From Polaribacter sp. Hel_I_88 (GTDB lineage: Bacteria; Bacteroidota; Bacteroidia; Flavobacteriales; Flavobacteriaceae), in contig NZ_JHZZ01000001.1 of assembly GCF_000687935.1 (NCBI RefSeq), positions 1-64,000 of the forward strand: a DNA stretch of 64,000 nucleotides, written 5' to 3'. Positions 44,184 to 52,883 of this stretch are shown here, one piece after another. The position numbers and the translations under genes are program-made. Each line of letters starts with the position of its first letter. The first letter of the stretch is position 1. The notes below the pieces were generated by a model. It was not told the origin of the DNA. It saw nothing but the letters and a program-made list of their open reading frames with translations, and did not search any database.

Positions 44184-46653
44184 AATTATTTTTGGCTTAT
44201 TAATCCTTTTATTTTTTGGCTGTAATTCAATTAAAAAAGATAAACCAATTCAGCAAAAATTACATACAAATTGGCAGTTTAAAGGAATTGATACTTTAGA
44301 TTGGAAAACAGCTATTGTTCCTGGAAATATATTCACAGATTTATTACATCATAAAATTATTGAAGATCCATTTATCAAAAACAATGAAGAAAAAGTACAG
44401 TGGGTTTCTACAAAAAGCTGGGAATATAAAACTACATTTTCTCTATCTGATGAAGTTTTAGCGAAAAAAAATATTGAAATTAATTTTGATGGGTTAGATA
44501 CCTATGCGAAAATTTACATTAATGGAAACTACCAACTAAACACAGATAATGCTTTTAGAACATATTCAATTCCTGTAAAAGAATTGGTAAAAAAAGAAAA
44601 TGAATTACGCATCGTTTTTACAAATACTGATGAAATTGAAAAGACTAAATCTAAAAATAATCCTTATAAATTGCCTGAAGGAAATAGAATTTACACAAGG
44701 AAAGCGCAGTTTCAATATGGTTGGGATTGGGGACCGAAATTAAATACTGCTGGTATTTGGAAAGATGTTTCTATACAAGCTTGGGATGATTTAAAGTTTG
44801 AGAATATATTTATCAGACAACAAAAAGTCAACAAAGAAAAGGCTAATTTATCTGTTGAAATTGAAATTAAAAGTGATTCTGATAAAGAAATAAACCTTTT
44901 CACTAAAATTAATAGTGATGTAATTTCTTCAAACATTTCCTTAAAAAAAGGGAAACATATCTATAAAATTCCAATAGAAATATTGAATCCAAAATTGTGG
45001 TGGACACATAATTTAGGAAAACCGTATTTGTATAATTTTACTTTTCAATTGATTTCTGATTCGCAAATAAAAGATCAGAAAACAATAAAGAAAGGAATTA
45101 GAACTATAAAACTCATCACAGAAAAAGATAGTATTGGAGAATCGTTTTATTTTGAATTGAATGGAAAACCTGTTTATATGAAAGGTGCCAATTACATTCC
45201 ACAAAATAGTTTTCAGAATAAAGCAACCAGTCAACATTATGAAAAATTACTTTCTGATGTTGTTGAATCTAACATGAATATGTTGCGTGTTTGGGGAGGT
45301 GGAATTTATGAAAACGATATTTTTTACGATTTATGTGATGAAAAAGGAATCTTAATTTGGCAAGATTTCATGTTTGCTTGTGCTATGTATCCTGGAGATG
45401 TCGAGTTTTTAGCAAATATTAAAGAAGAAGCTAAACAGCAAGTAAAACGTTTACGAAATCACGCTTCTATTGCTTTATGGTGTGGAAATAATGAAAATTC
45501 AGAAGGTTGGAAACGTTGGGGTTGGCAAGCAAACAGAAGCAAAGAGGAAATTCAAGATATTTGGAATGATTATTTAGCAGTTTTTAATGATATTTTGCCA
45601 AAAGTAGTTTCAGAAAATTCGGAAACTAATTATTGGGAAACTTCTCCAAAATATGGAAGAGGAAATCCGAAATATAAAACAGAAGGTGATGCTCATGATT
45701 GGTGGATTTGGCATGATGCCTACCCTTTTGAACACCTAAAAAATAATGTTCCAAGATTTATGAGCGAGTTTGGCTTTCAGTCTTTCCCAAGTTTTGAAAC
45801 GATAAAATATATTAATCAAGCTGATAGCATTAATTTAAAAACAGCTGCTATAAAATCGCATCAAAAACATGTAAGAGGTTTTCAATTGATTGATGAATAT
45901 ATGGCTAGAGATTATAATATTCCTACAAATGACGAAGATTATGTATACGTTAGTCAGCTATTACAAGCTAAAGGAATTGTGATGGGAATTGAAGCACAAA
46001 GAAGAGCAAAACCTTATAATATGGGTACTTTATTTTGGCAATTAAACGATTGTTGGCCTGCAATTTCTTGGTCTTCTATCGATTATTTTGGCAATTGGAA
46101 AGCGCTGCAATACAAATCTAAAAAAGCTTTTGAAAATGTTTTAATATCTTCAACTATAAAAAATGATAGCATAAAAACATTTGTTATTAATGATACTTTT
46201 AAAAATATAAATGGAGATTTAATTTTAAAAATAATCGATTTTAATGGCAAAGAAATTTGGTCAGATTCTAATGAAATTGAAGTTTTAGAAAATAGCAGCA
46301 AAAATTATTATCGTTTTTCTTTGGATAAAATTGATAGAAATTCTTCACTTTTAGTGGCTGAATTCAATACTGAGAAATCATATTTCTATTTTGCAAAACC
46401 AAAAGATTTACAATTACCAACTGGAGATATTACAAAAAAAATTAAAAAAACAAAACATGGATTTTCTGTTACTCTAAAAAGTAACGTTTTACAAAAAGAT
46501 GTTTTTCTATTTACTACCCAAAAAGGACATTTTTCTGATAACTTTTTTGATTTGTTACCTAATGAAACCAGGATTATTGAATTTAAAACTGATGCTAAAA
46601 CTTTAGAAGATTTAAAGTTGAAAACATTAAATAATATTAATGTTGCCTACTAA
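44176..46653 (+). CDS. GH2 beta-mannosidase lipoprotein
   Basis: This 825-aa lipoprotein (lipobox FFGC, C16) should cleave the Man-beta-1,4-GlcNAc bond of the N-glycan core. After the jelly-roll and Ig-like GH2 domains the TIM barrel has the acid/base glutamate E440 in WCGNNE and the nucleophile E531 in FMSEFGFQSFP. ARVWGGGIY-type sequence (LRVWGGGIYENDIFYDLCDE) is typical of mannosidases rather than galactosidases. It overlaps cutC by 8 nt and ends with a 4-bp overlap against a converging glycosyltransferase gene. Confidence 0.93.
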   Translation: MRKIIFGLLILLFFGCNSIKKDKPIQQKLHTNWQFKGIDTLDWKTAIVPGNIFTDLLHHKIIEDPFIKNNEEKVQWVSTKSWEYKTTFSLSDEVLAKKNIEINFDGLDTYAKIYINGNYQLNTDNAFRTYSIPVKELVKKENELRIVFTNTDEIEKTKSKNNPYKLPEGNRIYTRKAQFQYGWDWGPKLNTAGIWKDVSIQAWDDLKFENIFIRQQKVNKEKANLSVEIEIKSDSDKEINLFTKINSDVISSNISLKKGKHIYKIPIEILNPKLWWTHNLGKPYLYNFTFQLISDSQIKDQKTIKKGIRTIKLITEKDSIGESFYFELNGKPVYMKGANYIPQNSFQNKATSQHYEKLLSDVVESNMNMLRVWGGGIYENDIFYDLCDEKGILIWQDFMFACAMYPGDVEFLANIKEEAKQQVKRLRNHASIALWCGNNENSEGWKRWGWQANRSKEEIQDIWNDYLAVFNDILPKVVSENSETNYWETSPKYGRGNPKYKTEGDAHDWWIWHDAYPFEHLKNNVPRFMSEFGFQSFPSFETIKYINQADSINLKTAAIKSHQKHVRGFQLIDEYMARDYNIPTNDEDYVYVSQLLQAKGIVMGIEAQRRAKPYNMGTLFWQLNDCWPAISWSSIDYFGNWKALQYKSKKAFENVLISSTIKNDSIKTFVINDTFKNINGDLILKIIDFNGKEIWSDSNEIEVLENSSKNYYRFSLDKIDRNSSLLVAEFNTEKSYFYFAKPKDLQLPTGDITKKIKKTKHGFSVTLKSNVLQKDVFLFTTQKGHFSDNFFDLLPNETRIIEFKTDAKTLEDLKLKTLNNINVAY

Positions 46654-47594
46654 AAAAAACTTTTTAAAAACCCTAATCCATATCCAAAAAACTGAGTTAA
46701 TGAAGTAAAAACACTTAAAAATGCTACTTGTAAATTCTTATTTTGAAATAAAGAATCCATAAAAATTAGAACAAAATAGATTCCATAAAAATATAAAAGT
46801 TGAGGAAATCCTAGAATTAAAAAAATAAAACTTAAACCAAACCCTAGAATAAACAAACTTGGAAACAAATAGGTAATTTTTGAAGTCTGTGGATATTTTT
46901 GATTCAAAATTGGTCTTGCAGTTCCAAAACCATAGGTTTGTTTAAAAAATTGTTTAATGGAACTTCTTCTTTTATGAAATACAAATGCCTTTTCTATCAA
47001 TTGTGTTTCAAAACCATGTTCCCAAAGTCGAAATGTTAAATCGATATCTTCTCCGTTTTTCATTTTCGAAAAACCATTTGTTTTTTCGAATCCTTTTTTT
47101 GACAAACCCAAATTAAAACTTCTGGGTTGAAATTTACCAACTGCTTGCTTTTTACCACGAATTCCTCCTGTAGTTAAAAAACTAGTCATAGAGTAATTAA
47201 TAGCTTTTTGTAATAATGTAAAACTTTGATGTGCTGCATCAGGCCCACCAAAAGCGTCTGTATAATTTATTTCTAATGTTTTTTTTACTTCTGATAGATA
47301 TTGAGTTGGAACAATTACATCTGAATCTAAAATAATGAAATAGTTTCCCAACGCTTTTTGCATTCCGAAATTTCTACTTGCTCCTGCTCCACTATTTTCT
47401 TTAAAAAAATATTTTAAATCAAGTTGATTGGTATACTTTTCTATAATCGCTCCACATTTTTCTGTGGAACCATCTTCAATAATTAAAACCTCAAAATCAT
47501 CAGAGAAATCTTGTTTTGTAAGACTTTCTAATAACTCGTCAATTTCTTTTGGACGATTATACACTGGAATGATGATGGAAAAATTGAGGTTCAA
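46650..47594 (-). CDS. Family 2 glycosyltransferase, membrane associated
   Basis: This 314-aa enzyme has a GT-A fold: FSIIIPVYNRPKEIDELLES at the N terminus, the IIEDGSTE nucleotide-binding loop, the metal-binding LDSDV motif and the later GEDIDLTFRLWEHG acid motif. One or two hydrophobic helices at about 240-300 tether it to the membrane. The product is unknown; it probably adds a sugar to a surface glycan or lipid. It is preceded by a small unknown gene 3 bp upstream and overlaps the GH2 gene end by 4 bp. Confidence 0.88.
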   Translation of the reverse strand: MNLNFSIIIPVYNRPKEIDELLESLTKQDFSDDFEVLIIEDGSTEKCGAIIEKYTNQLDLKYFFKENSGAGASRNFGMQKALGNYFIILDSDVIVPTQYLSEVKKTLEINYTDAFGGPDAAHQSFTLLQKAINYSMTSFLTTGGIRGKKQAVGKFQPRSFNLGLSKKGFEKTNGFSKMKNGEDIDLTFRLWEHGFETQLIEKAFVFHKRRSSIKQFFKQTYGFGTARPILNQKYPQTSKITYLFPSLFILGFGLSFIFLILGFPQLLYFYGIYFVLIFMDSLFQNKNLQVAFLSVFTSLTQFFGYGLGFLKSFF

Positions 47595-47597
47595 TAG

Positions 47598-48047
47598 TTA
47601 TTCGTTTATTACAGAGAATAGAATTTCATTTCCGTTAATTTTAAAAAGGACTTCATTATAAGTAGGTTCTTTAAAATTTTCAGCTTCCTCTGCAGTAATA
47701 TTATAATCTATTTTGGTGACAGATTTATTTACGGATTTAGAAAAATCAGATTCAATTTTGTTTTCATCAGAAGCTAATTTTAAAGTTACATTTTCATTGC
47801 TAAATGTTAACGAACTTCCTTTTTTACTTTTTAAGTCTGTTGCACTTACAATAATTGTTTCCAGAATTAAAAAACCTCCTAATTCATTTACTCTCAAATA
47901 TAAATCTCCATAGTTGGAAGTTGCAAATTTATTGATGCCAACAGTTTTTATATTTTCTTCAATTTGAAGATCTACTTCTGTTCTTTCCATCAAATTAAAA
48001 CTTTCTGATGCTTTGAATACTTTATCAATTTTCTTAAAAAAACCCAT
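47598..48047 (-). CDS. Small hypothetical protein
   Basis: This 149-aa cytosolic protein is not recognised. It starts MGFFKKIDKVFKASESFNL (an amphipathic helix) and continues with alternating strands rich in Glu, Lys and Asn, without cysteine or a signal peptide. It lies 3 bp upstream of the GT2 gene on the same strand, so the two are probably co-transcribed and the protein could assist that enzyme. Confidence 0.55.
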   Translation of the reverse strand: MGFFKKIDKVFKASESFNLMERTEVDLQIEENIKTVGINKFATSNYGDLYLRVNELGGFLILETIIVSATDLKSKKGSSLTFSNENVTLKLASDENKIESDFSKSVNKSVTKIDYNITAEEAENFKEPTYNEVLFKINGNEILFSVINE

Positions 48048-48087
48048 TCATTTTATTTTACACGAAACTACAAAAACAAGCGTAAAC

Positions 48088-48121
48088 AAAAAATGCAAAC
48101 CGGATTTGATTTGCATTTTTT
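48088..48121 (-). terminator. Strong hairpin terminator downstream of fabI
   Basis: Perfect 11-bp stem AAAAAATGCAA / TTGCATTTTTT with a 12-nt loop and A/T runs on both sides. On the minus strand it ends transcripts that pass fabI and the Flavo-1-like copy. Confidence 0.75.
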
Positions 48122-48130
48122 AATTTTCTA

Positions 48131-48232
48131 AAAGCTACCAAACAAGTTTAGCCCAGATTGAACGACCTGTTTGAGCTCTTTTTCTTCTTTTTCAGAAGAA
48201 AAAAGCGAGTAGTAAAAGCTGGAAATAGCTCC
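48131..48232 (+). ncRNA. Flavo-1-like structured element, copy 2
   Basis: It shares GTTTAGCCCAGATTGAA (48145-48161) and AAAGCTGGAAATAGCTCC with copy 1. The central hairpin is CTTTTTCTTCT / AGAAGAAAAAAG with a short loop, unlike the copy 1 stem in sequence but also paired. Both copies lie just past a minus-strand metabolic gene (gap and fabI) in antisense orientation, next to a perfect 11-bp, 12-nt-loop terminator. Confidence 0.5.
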
Positions 48233-48240
48233 AAAAAATA

Positions 48241-49047
48241 TTACTCAAATTTATCCATTATAGGATCGCTTACGCCCATGTTTGAGAATCCTCCATCATG
48301 AAATAAGTTTTGCAACGTAACTTTCTTCGTTAAATCTGAAAACATCGTAATTGTATAATCTGCACACTCTAAAGCTGTTGCATTTCCTAAAGGACTCATT
48401 TTTTCTGCATACTCAATAAAACCGTCAAAACCTTTTACACCACTTCCTGCTGTTGTTGGGGTTGGCGATTGAGAAATTGTATTGACACGAACCTTGTAGT
48501 CTCTTCCAAAAAAGTAACCAAAACTACGTGCAATACTCTCTAAATACGCTTTATTATCAGCCATATCATTGTAATCTGGAAATACTCTTTGAGCAGCTAT
48601 ATAGGTTAAAGCAACTATGGAACCCCATTCTGACATGGCTTCTTTGTTGTATAAAACATTCATGGTTTTATGAAACGAAACTGCAGAAATATCCCAACCT
48701 TTTGTAGTGAAATCGTAATTTGGATCTGTGTAATGTTTTCCTTTTCGTACGTTTACAGACATGCCAATAGAATGCAAAACGAAATCGATTTTACCTCCTA
48801 AAATCTCCATCGATTTTTCTACCAAATTTTCTAAATCTTGGATAGAAGTTGCATCTGCTGCAATAACTTGCGAACCTGTTTTTTGCGCTAATTCATTCAA
48901 TTCGCCCATTCTCAAAGCAATTGGTGCATTTGTTAACACAAATTCTGCTCCTTCTTCATGTGCTCTTTCAGCAACTTTCCAAGCAATGGATTGCGAGTTT
49001 AATGCGCCAAAAATAATTCCTCTTTTTCCTTTTAGTAAATTGTACAT
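48241..49047 (-). CDS. fabI: Enoyl-ACP reductase FabI
   Basis: This 268-aa short-chain dehydrogenase reduces trans-2-enoyl-ACP with NAD(P)H, the last step of fatty-acid elongation. The FabI-specific entry GKRGIIFGALNSQSIAWKVA replaces the usual Rossmann TGxxxGxG. VLHSIGMS and the catalytic Y-x6-K pair in FPDYNDMADNKAYLES are intact. A TAATTTTG -7 element lies upstream, and a Flavo-1-like element plus a terminator lie downstream. It is monocistronic. Confidence 0.95.
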   Translation of the reverse strand: MYNLLKGKRGIIFGALNSQSIAWKVAERAHEEGAEFVLTNAPIALRMGELNELAQKTGSQVIAADATSIQDLENLVEKSMEILGGKIDFVLHSIGMSVNVRKGKHYTDPNYDFTTKGWDISAVSFHKTMNVLYNKEAMSEWGSIVALTYIAAQRVFPDYNDMADNKAYLESIARSFGYFFGRDYKVRVNTISQSPTPTTAGSGVKGFDGFIEYAEKMSPLGNATALECADYTITMFSDLTKKVTLQNLFHDGGFSNMGVSDPIMDKFE

Positions 49048-49094
49048 ATTTCAGTAATTTGTCGTTAGTTTTTAGATGATAGTCTTTTGTTTCT

Positions 49095-49102
49095 CAAAAT
49101 TA
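49095..49102 (-). promoter_or_regulatory. -7 element of fabI
   Basis: The minus strand reads TAATTTTG (TAnnTTTG), 47 nt before the ATG. Confidence 0.4.
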
Positions 49103-49188
49103 ACTTATAGTATACATAGTTTTTTTTGAGTCTTTTTTCTATTCTCTATTTTCTTTAGTCTTATTTTTTTTCACAAGAAACTAAAAAT

Positions 49189-49202
49189 TCCCCTTTGGGG
49201 AT
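49189..49202 (-). terminator. GC-rich hairpin at the recN stop
   Basis: TCCCC-TTT-GGGGA directly follows the recN stop codon, and the minus strand then reads TTTTTAG. The surrounding CAAGCCCCTAAATCCCC also supplies the last recN codons (TSP stop). Confidence 0.55.
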
Positions 49203-50861
49203 TTAGGGGCTTGTTAAAAGCTCCTTTGCATGCGTTAATGCTGAGTCTGAAATGTCTTTACCACTTAACATTTCTGCAATTTCTTTAACTCTTTCTTCTG
49301 GTGTTAATTGCTTTAAATTCGTTGTGGTTATTCCCTTAACTTCCTCTTTATAAACTTTATAATGGCTTTTTCCTTTGGATGCTATTTGTGGTAAATGTGT
49401 AATAGCAATTACTTGCATATTTTTACTCATTTGTTGCATAATTGCAGCAATTTTATTGGAAACTTCTCCAGAAACTCCAGTGTCAATTTCATCGAAAATA
49501 ATGGTTGGTAATTGTGTGTTTGCAGATAAAACTGTTTTTACTGATAGCATTATTCTTGATAATTCTCCTCCAGAAGCTACTTTTTTCAATTCGCCAAAAT
49601 TACCACCTTTATTTGCTGAGAATAAAAATTCTAATTCGTCTTTTCCGTTTGCAAAATAGTTTTTAGTTGGTTTTATTTTGATTGAAAAACGAGCATTTTC
49701 CATGCCTAAATCTGCCAATAAAAACTCTAATTCTTTTTTAAGACCAGGAATTGCATTTGCTCTACTTTTAGAAATTAATTCAGCAACTTTATCTAACTTC
49801 ACAGCAACATCAGCAATTTCTTTTTTCTTGTTGTTGATGGTTTCTTCAGCGTTTTCTACCTGACTTACTTTTTCTGATAATTCTTCAAAAACCTTTAGTA
49901 AATCTTCATTATTAGAAGCGTAATGTTTCTTTTGCAAATTGTACAACAATTGCAATCTATCATTAATTTCTTCTATTTCATTCGGATTGAACTCCACGTT
50001 TTCATTCGCGTCTTCTAGTTCATTAACAATGTCATCAACTTCTATTTTTACTGATGTAATTCTCGCTGATAAATCTTGATATTCTTTAGAAAATGTGGCA
50101 ATTTTAGACAATTTATGATCCAAAGAATTTAATAAATTTTGAAGTCCAATTTCGTCATTGGCAGAAATTTCTAAGGCTTCAGATAAGTTTAATTTGATAT
50201 CTTCGATATTGTTAAGTTTCTCTAACTTGTCTTCTAATTCTTCTTGCTCATCAACTTTAATTTTCGCTTCTTCTAATTCATTAAAAAGATGCAAATTATA
50301 ATCATATTGTTGATTTGCTTCTTTTTGAACAGCTTCTAAACCTTGTAATTCTCTTTTAAGTTGATTCAATTTTATAAAGCCTCTCTTGTAAGAATCTATT
50401 TTATCTTGATTTTTTGCCAAAGCATCTACAATAGAAAATTGAAAACTATTGTCAGACAATTCCATGGTTTGATGCTGAGAATGTACATCAATCAATTTTT
50501 CTCTCAACTCATTTAAAACCGATAATTTTATAGGAGTATCGTTTACAAAAGCACGCGATTTTCCTGAAGGTAAAATTTCTCTTCTAATAATTGTGATTTC
50601 CTCATAATCTAAATCGACTTCTTCAAAAAAATCTTTTAAATTATAATTTTTGATAGCAACTTTAGCTTCTACAACACATTTTTTAGACGTGTCTTTTAAA
50701 GAAGATAAATCTGCTCTATTGCCTAAAACCAATCCTAAAGCACCTAATAAAATAGATTTTCCTGCACCAGTTTCTCCAGTAATTATGGATAAACCAGAAG
50801 AAAAATCAATGGTTAATTGATTGATTAAAGCGTAGTTATTAATGGATAATTGTGTAAGCAA
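49203..50861 (-). CDS. recN: DNA repair protein RecN
   Basis: This 552-aa SMC-like ATPase acts in double-strand-break repair. Walker A is GETGAGKS (29-36) in the N-terminal half, followed by a long coiled coil (about 150-380). The C-terminal half has the ABC signature ASGGELSRIMLS and Walker B TIIFDEIDTGVSG. Length is normal. It lies 86 bp downstream of a Cys-cluster protein gene on the same strand. Its stop is embedded in a GC-rich palindromic repeat. Confidence 0.95.
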   Translation of the reverse strand: MLTQLSINNYALINQLTIDFSSGLSIITGETGAGKSILLGALGLVLGNRADLSSLKDTSKKCVVEAKVAIKNYNLKDFFEEVDLDYEEITIIRREILPSGKSRAFVNDTPIKLSVLNELREKLIDVHSQHQTMELSDNSFQFSIVDALAKNQDKIDSYKRGFIKLNQLKRELQGLEAVQKEANQQYDYNLHLFNELEEAKIKVDEQEELEDKLEKLNNIEDIKLNLSEALEISANDEIGLQNLLNSLDHKLSKIATFSKEYQDLSARITSVKIEVDDIVNELEDANENVEFNPNEIEEINDRLQLLYNLQKKHYASNNEDLLKVFEELSEKVSQVENAEETINNKKKEIADVAVKLDKVAELISKSRANAIPGLKKELEFLLADLGMENARFSIKIKPTKNYFANGKDELEFLFSANKGGNFGELKKVASGGELSRIMLSVKTVLSANTQLPTIIFDEIDTGVSGEVSNKIAAIMQQMSKNMQVIAITHLPQIASKGKSHYKVYKEEVKGITTTNLKQLTPEERVKEIAEMLSGKDISDSALTHAKELLTSP

Positions 50862-50947
50862 GTTCGCTGTTTTTTAGACCTTAAAATTAATAAAAATTAA
50901 TGAATTATGATGCAATAAAAACTTCAGAAAAAGGATTCGTTAAATGC

Positions 50948-51472
50948 TTAACTTCTTGTCTTTTTTGTTTTAGATTTTAAAGGCAATACTTTTTTCAGGT
51001 TTTCTACAATACTATATGTTGCAGGACAAATAAACGTGTTTGCAATTGTTAAATCTGTAATCCCAATAAATTTTCTACGATTTGTGTGCGGATATTCTGC
51101 ACATGCTTTTGGGCGAACATCATATATAAAACAAGTATTATCAGATTCGTCTAAAAAAGAACAAGGAGACGATTTTAACACCATAAAATTATCTTCATCT
51201 CTTTGCAAATAAGTATTTGTAAAATCGACAACTTTCATTTTTAAATGCTTAGAAATACGCTCAGTATCTTTATCTGTAAAAATAGGACTTGTAGTTTTAC
51301 AGCAATTTCCACAGTCTAAACAATCCGTTTTTGCAAACTCTGCATCATGCAATTCTTGCATTACATAGTCCAAATTTTTGGGAGTTCTTTTCTTTAAATT
51401 AGCAAAATATTTTCTATTTTCCTGTAAAGCTTCCTCTGCTAATTTTGGTAATTGTTCTAAACGTTTTTCCAT
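50948..51472 (-). CDS. YkgJ-type cysteine-cluster protein
   Basis: This 174-aa protein has the two-part cysteine cluster CLDCGNCCK and CFIYDVRPKACAEYPH of the UPF0153/YkgJ family, which binds zinc or an Fe-S cluster. Its function is unknown. A longer frame reaches a TTG at 51487, but that TTG overlaps the TATTTTTG -7 element at 51477-51484. I therefore start at the ATG 4 nt after it, which implies a leaderless message. It is divergent from the AAA ATPase gene. Confidence 0.88.
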   Translation of the reverse strand: MEKRLEQLPKLAEEALQENRKYFANLKKRTPKNLDYVMQELHDAEFAKTDCLDCGNCCKTTSPIFTDKDTERISKHLKMKVVDFTNTYLQRDEDNFMVLKSSPCSFLDESDNTCFIYDVRPKACAEYPHTNRRKFIGITDLTIANTFICPATYSIVENLKKVLPLKSKTKKTRS

Positions 51473-51476
51473 AGTG

Positions 51477-51484
51477 CAAAAATA
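51477..51484 (-). promoter_or_regulatory. -7 element of the YkgJ gene, predicted leaderless
   Basis: The minus strand reads TATTTTTG-CACT-ATG: a TAnnTTTG match exactly 4 nt before the start codon. Confidence 0.6.
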
Positions 51485-51568
51485 CAATTTAATACTTGAA
51501 AAGTAGATTTTTATACATGCTATTGTCTTTAATATTTATGCTTTTATAAAACTAAAAAGATCTTAAAC

Positions 51569-51626
51569 TGACTAAATTAATGTAAATACAGTCAGTATAT
51601 TGACTATATTTACATTAATACAGTCA
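51569..51626. promoter_or_regulatory. Phased palindromic operator-like array
   Basis: TGACT, AGTCA, TGACT and AGTCA start at 51569, 51590, 51601 and 51622, with spacings of 21, 11 and 21 bp (two, one and two helical turns). The inner part, 51577-51618, is a 42-bp near-perfect palindrome with 12-nt arms (TTAATGTAAATA) and two mismatched pairs. It sits 19 bp upstream of the ATPase -7 element. Confidence 0.55.
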
Positions 51627-51644
51627 ATTTCTAATAAATTTACC

Positions 51645-51652
51645 TATATTTG
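51645..51652 (+). promoter_or_regulatory. -7 element of the AAA ATPase gene, predicted leaderless
   Basis: TATATTTG ends exactly 4 nt before the ATG at 51657. Confidence 0.6.
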
Positions 51653-51656
51653 AAAT

Positions 51657-52799
51657 ATGAAATCAGAAATAGAAAGAGCTGTAATTAATGTTGTTAACAG
51701 AAAAGCGCAACCTAATAAAGTAATATTATTAGTAGGTGCAAGACGTGTTGGAAAAACAAGATTTATCAAAAAATATATTGGTAATTTTTCTTCGGATAAA
51801 GTGCTAAAACTAAATGGCGAAGATATAGATGATGCAACTTTGCTAACAAAAAGAAGCGTTGCCAATTACAAACGTTTGTTAAATGGAATCGATTTATTAG
51901 CCATTGATGAAGCACAACACATCCCCAATATTGGTTTAATTTTAAAATTGATTATTGATGAAATTGAAGGAATAAAAATAATAGTTACTGGCAGTTCTAT
52001 GTTTGATTTAAACAATCAATTAGGAGAACCTTTGGTGGGCAGAAAATATACTATTTACATGTATCCTATAAGTCAGATTGAATTTAACAAATACGAAAAC
52101 TATAAAATAACTACGGAAAAATTAGAAGAACGTTTATTATTTGGAGGTTATCCTGAATTGATTCACATCAATGACTGGAGAGACAAGCAAGAATATCTTC
52201 AGGAAATTATTAATGATTATCTTTTAAAAGATATTTTGATCTTTCAAAACATAAAGAAAGCAGACAAAATTTACAATTTATTACGATTATTGGCTTTCCA
52301 AATTGGCAATGAAGTTTCTTTAAATGAGTTGGGCAATCAGCTACAAATTTCTAAAAATACCGTTGAAAATTATTTGGATTTATTAACCAAGGTTTTTGTA
52401 ATTTTTAAAGTGGAAGGTTTTAGCAAAAATTTACGAAAAGAAGTTACAAAATCGAGCAAGTGGTATTTTTATGATGTTGGTATAAGAAATGCAATCATAA
52501 AAAACTTTACTATTTTACAGAATAGAAATGATGTTGGCCAACTTTGGGAAAACTATCTTATTGTAGAGCGAATGAAAAAGCAGGAATACCAAAGAATCTC
52601 TAGAAATAATTATTTCTGGCGAACTTACGACCAGCAAGAATTAGATTGGTTGGAAGAAAAAGCAGACGATTTATGTGCGTACGAATTTAAATGGTCTGCA
52701 AGAAAAAAAGTAAAAATACCAACTGCTTTTAGGAAAGCTTATACTAATGCGAATTTTGAGGTAATTAGTAAAGACAATTATTTGGATTTTATCACTTAA
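51657..52799 (+). CDS. AAA family ATPase with DUF4143 domain
   Basis: This 380-aa protein has Walker A GARRVGKT (27-34) and Walker B LLAIDEAQHI, then a winged-helix-like region (NELGNQLQISKNTVENYLDL) and a C-terminal DUF4143 region. The latter has ELDWLEEK and CAYEFKW, which resemble the acidic and lysine residues of a PD-(D/E)xK-like fold. Such ATPases are common orphans in Bacteroidota with no established function. A symmetric operator-like array directly upstream suggests tight, possibly self-imposed, control. It is monocistronic, 84 bp ahead of argS. Confidence 0.85.
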   Translation: MKSEIERAVINVVNRKAQPNKVILLVGARRVGKTRFIKKYIGNFSSDKVLKLNGEDIDDATLLTKRSVANYKRLLNGIDLLAIDEAQHIPNIGLILKLIIDEIEGIKIIVTGSSMFDLNNQLGEPLVGRKYTIYMYPISQIEFNKYENYKITTEKLEERLLFGGYPELIHINDWRDKQEYLQEIINDYLLKDILIFQNIKKADKIYNLLRLLAFQIGNEVSLNELGNQLQISKNTVENYLDLLTKVFVIFKVEGFSKNLRKEVTKSSKWYFYDVGIRNAIIKNFTILQNRNDVGQLWENYLIVERMKKQEYQRISRNNYFWRTYDQQELDWLEEKADDLCAYEFKWSARKKVKIPTAFRKAYTNANFEVISKDNYLDFIT

Positions 52800-52852
52800 A
52801 AACTCATTTAAAATCAAGTGAATTCAACCTTAAAAAAATAAATAAATTTACG

Positions 52853-52860
52853 TAATTTCG
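52853..52860 (+). promoter_or_regulatory. Candidate -7 element of argS
   Basis: TAATTTCG is one base from TAnnTTTG and lies 23 nt before the ATG at 52884. The TTCG variant also appears upstream of GH20 and of the RsmI-like gene. Confidence 0.3.
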
Positions 52861-52883
52861 CAGTTCAATTTTTCGAGACTTCA

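Noticed and set aside
51590..51626. CRISPR or iteron array
   Set aside because: Only four 5-bp half-sites in alternating orientation, with no spacers. A regulator site is the simpler reading.
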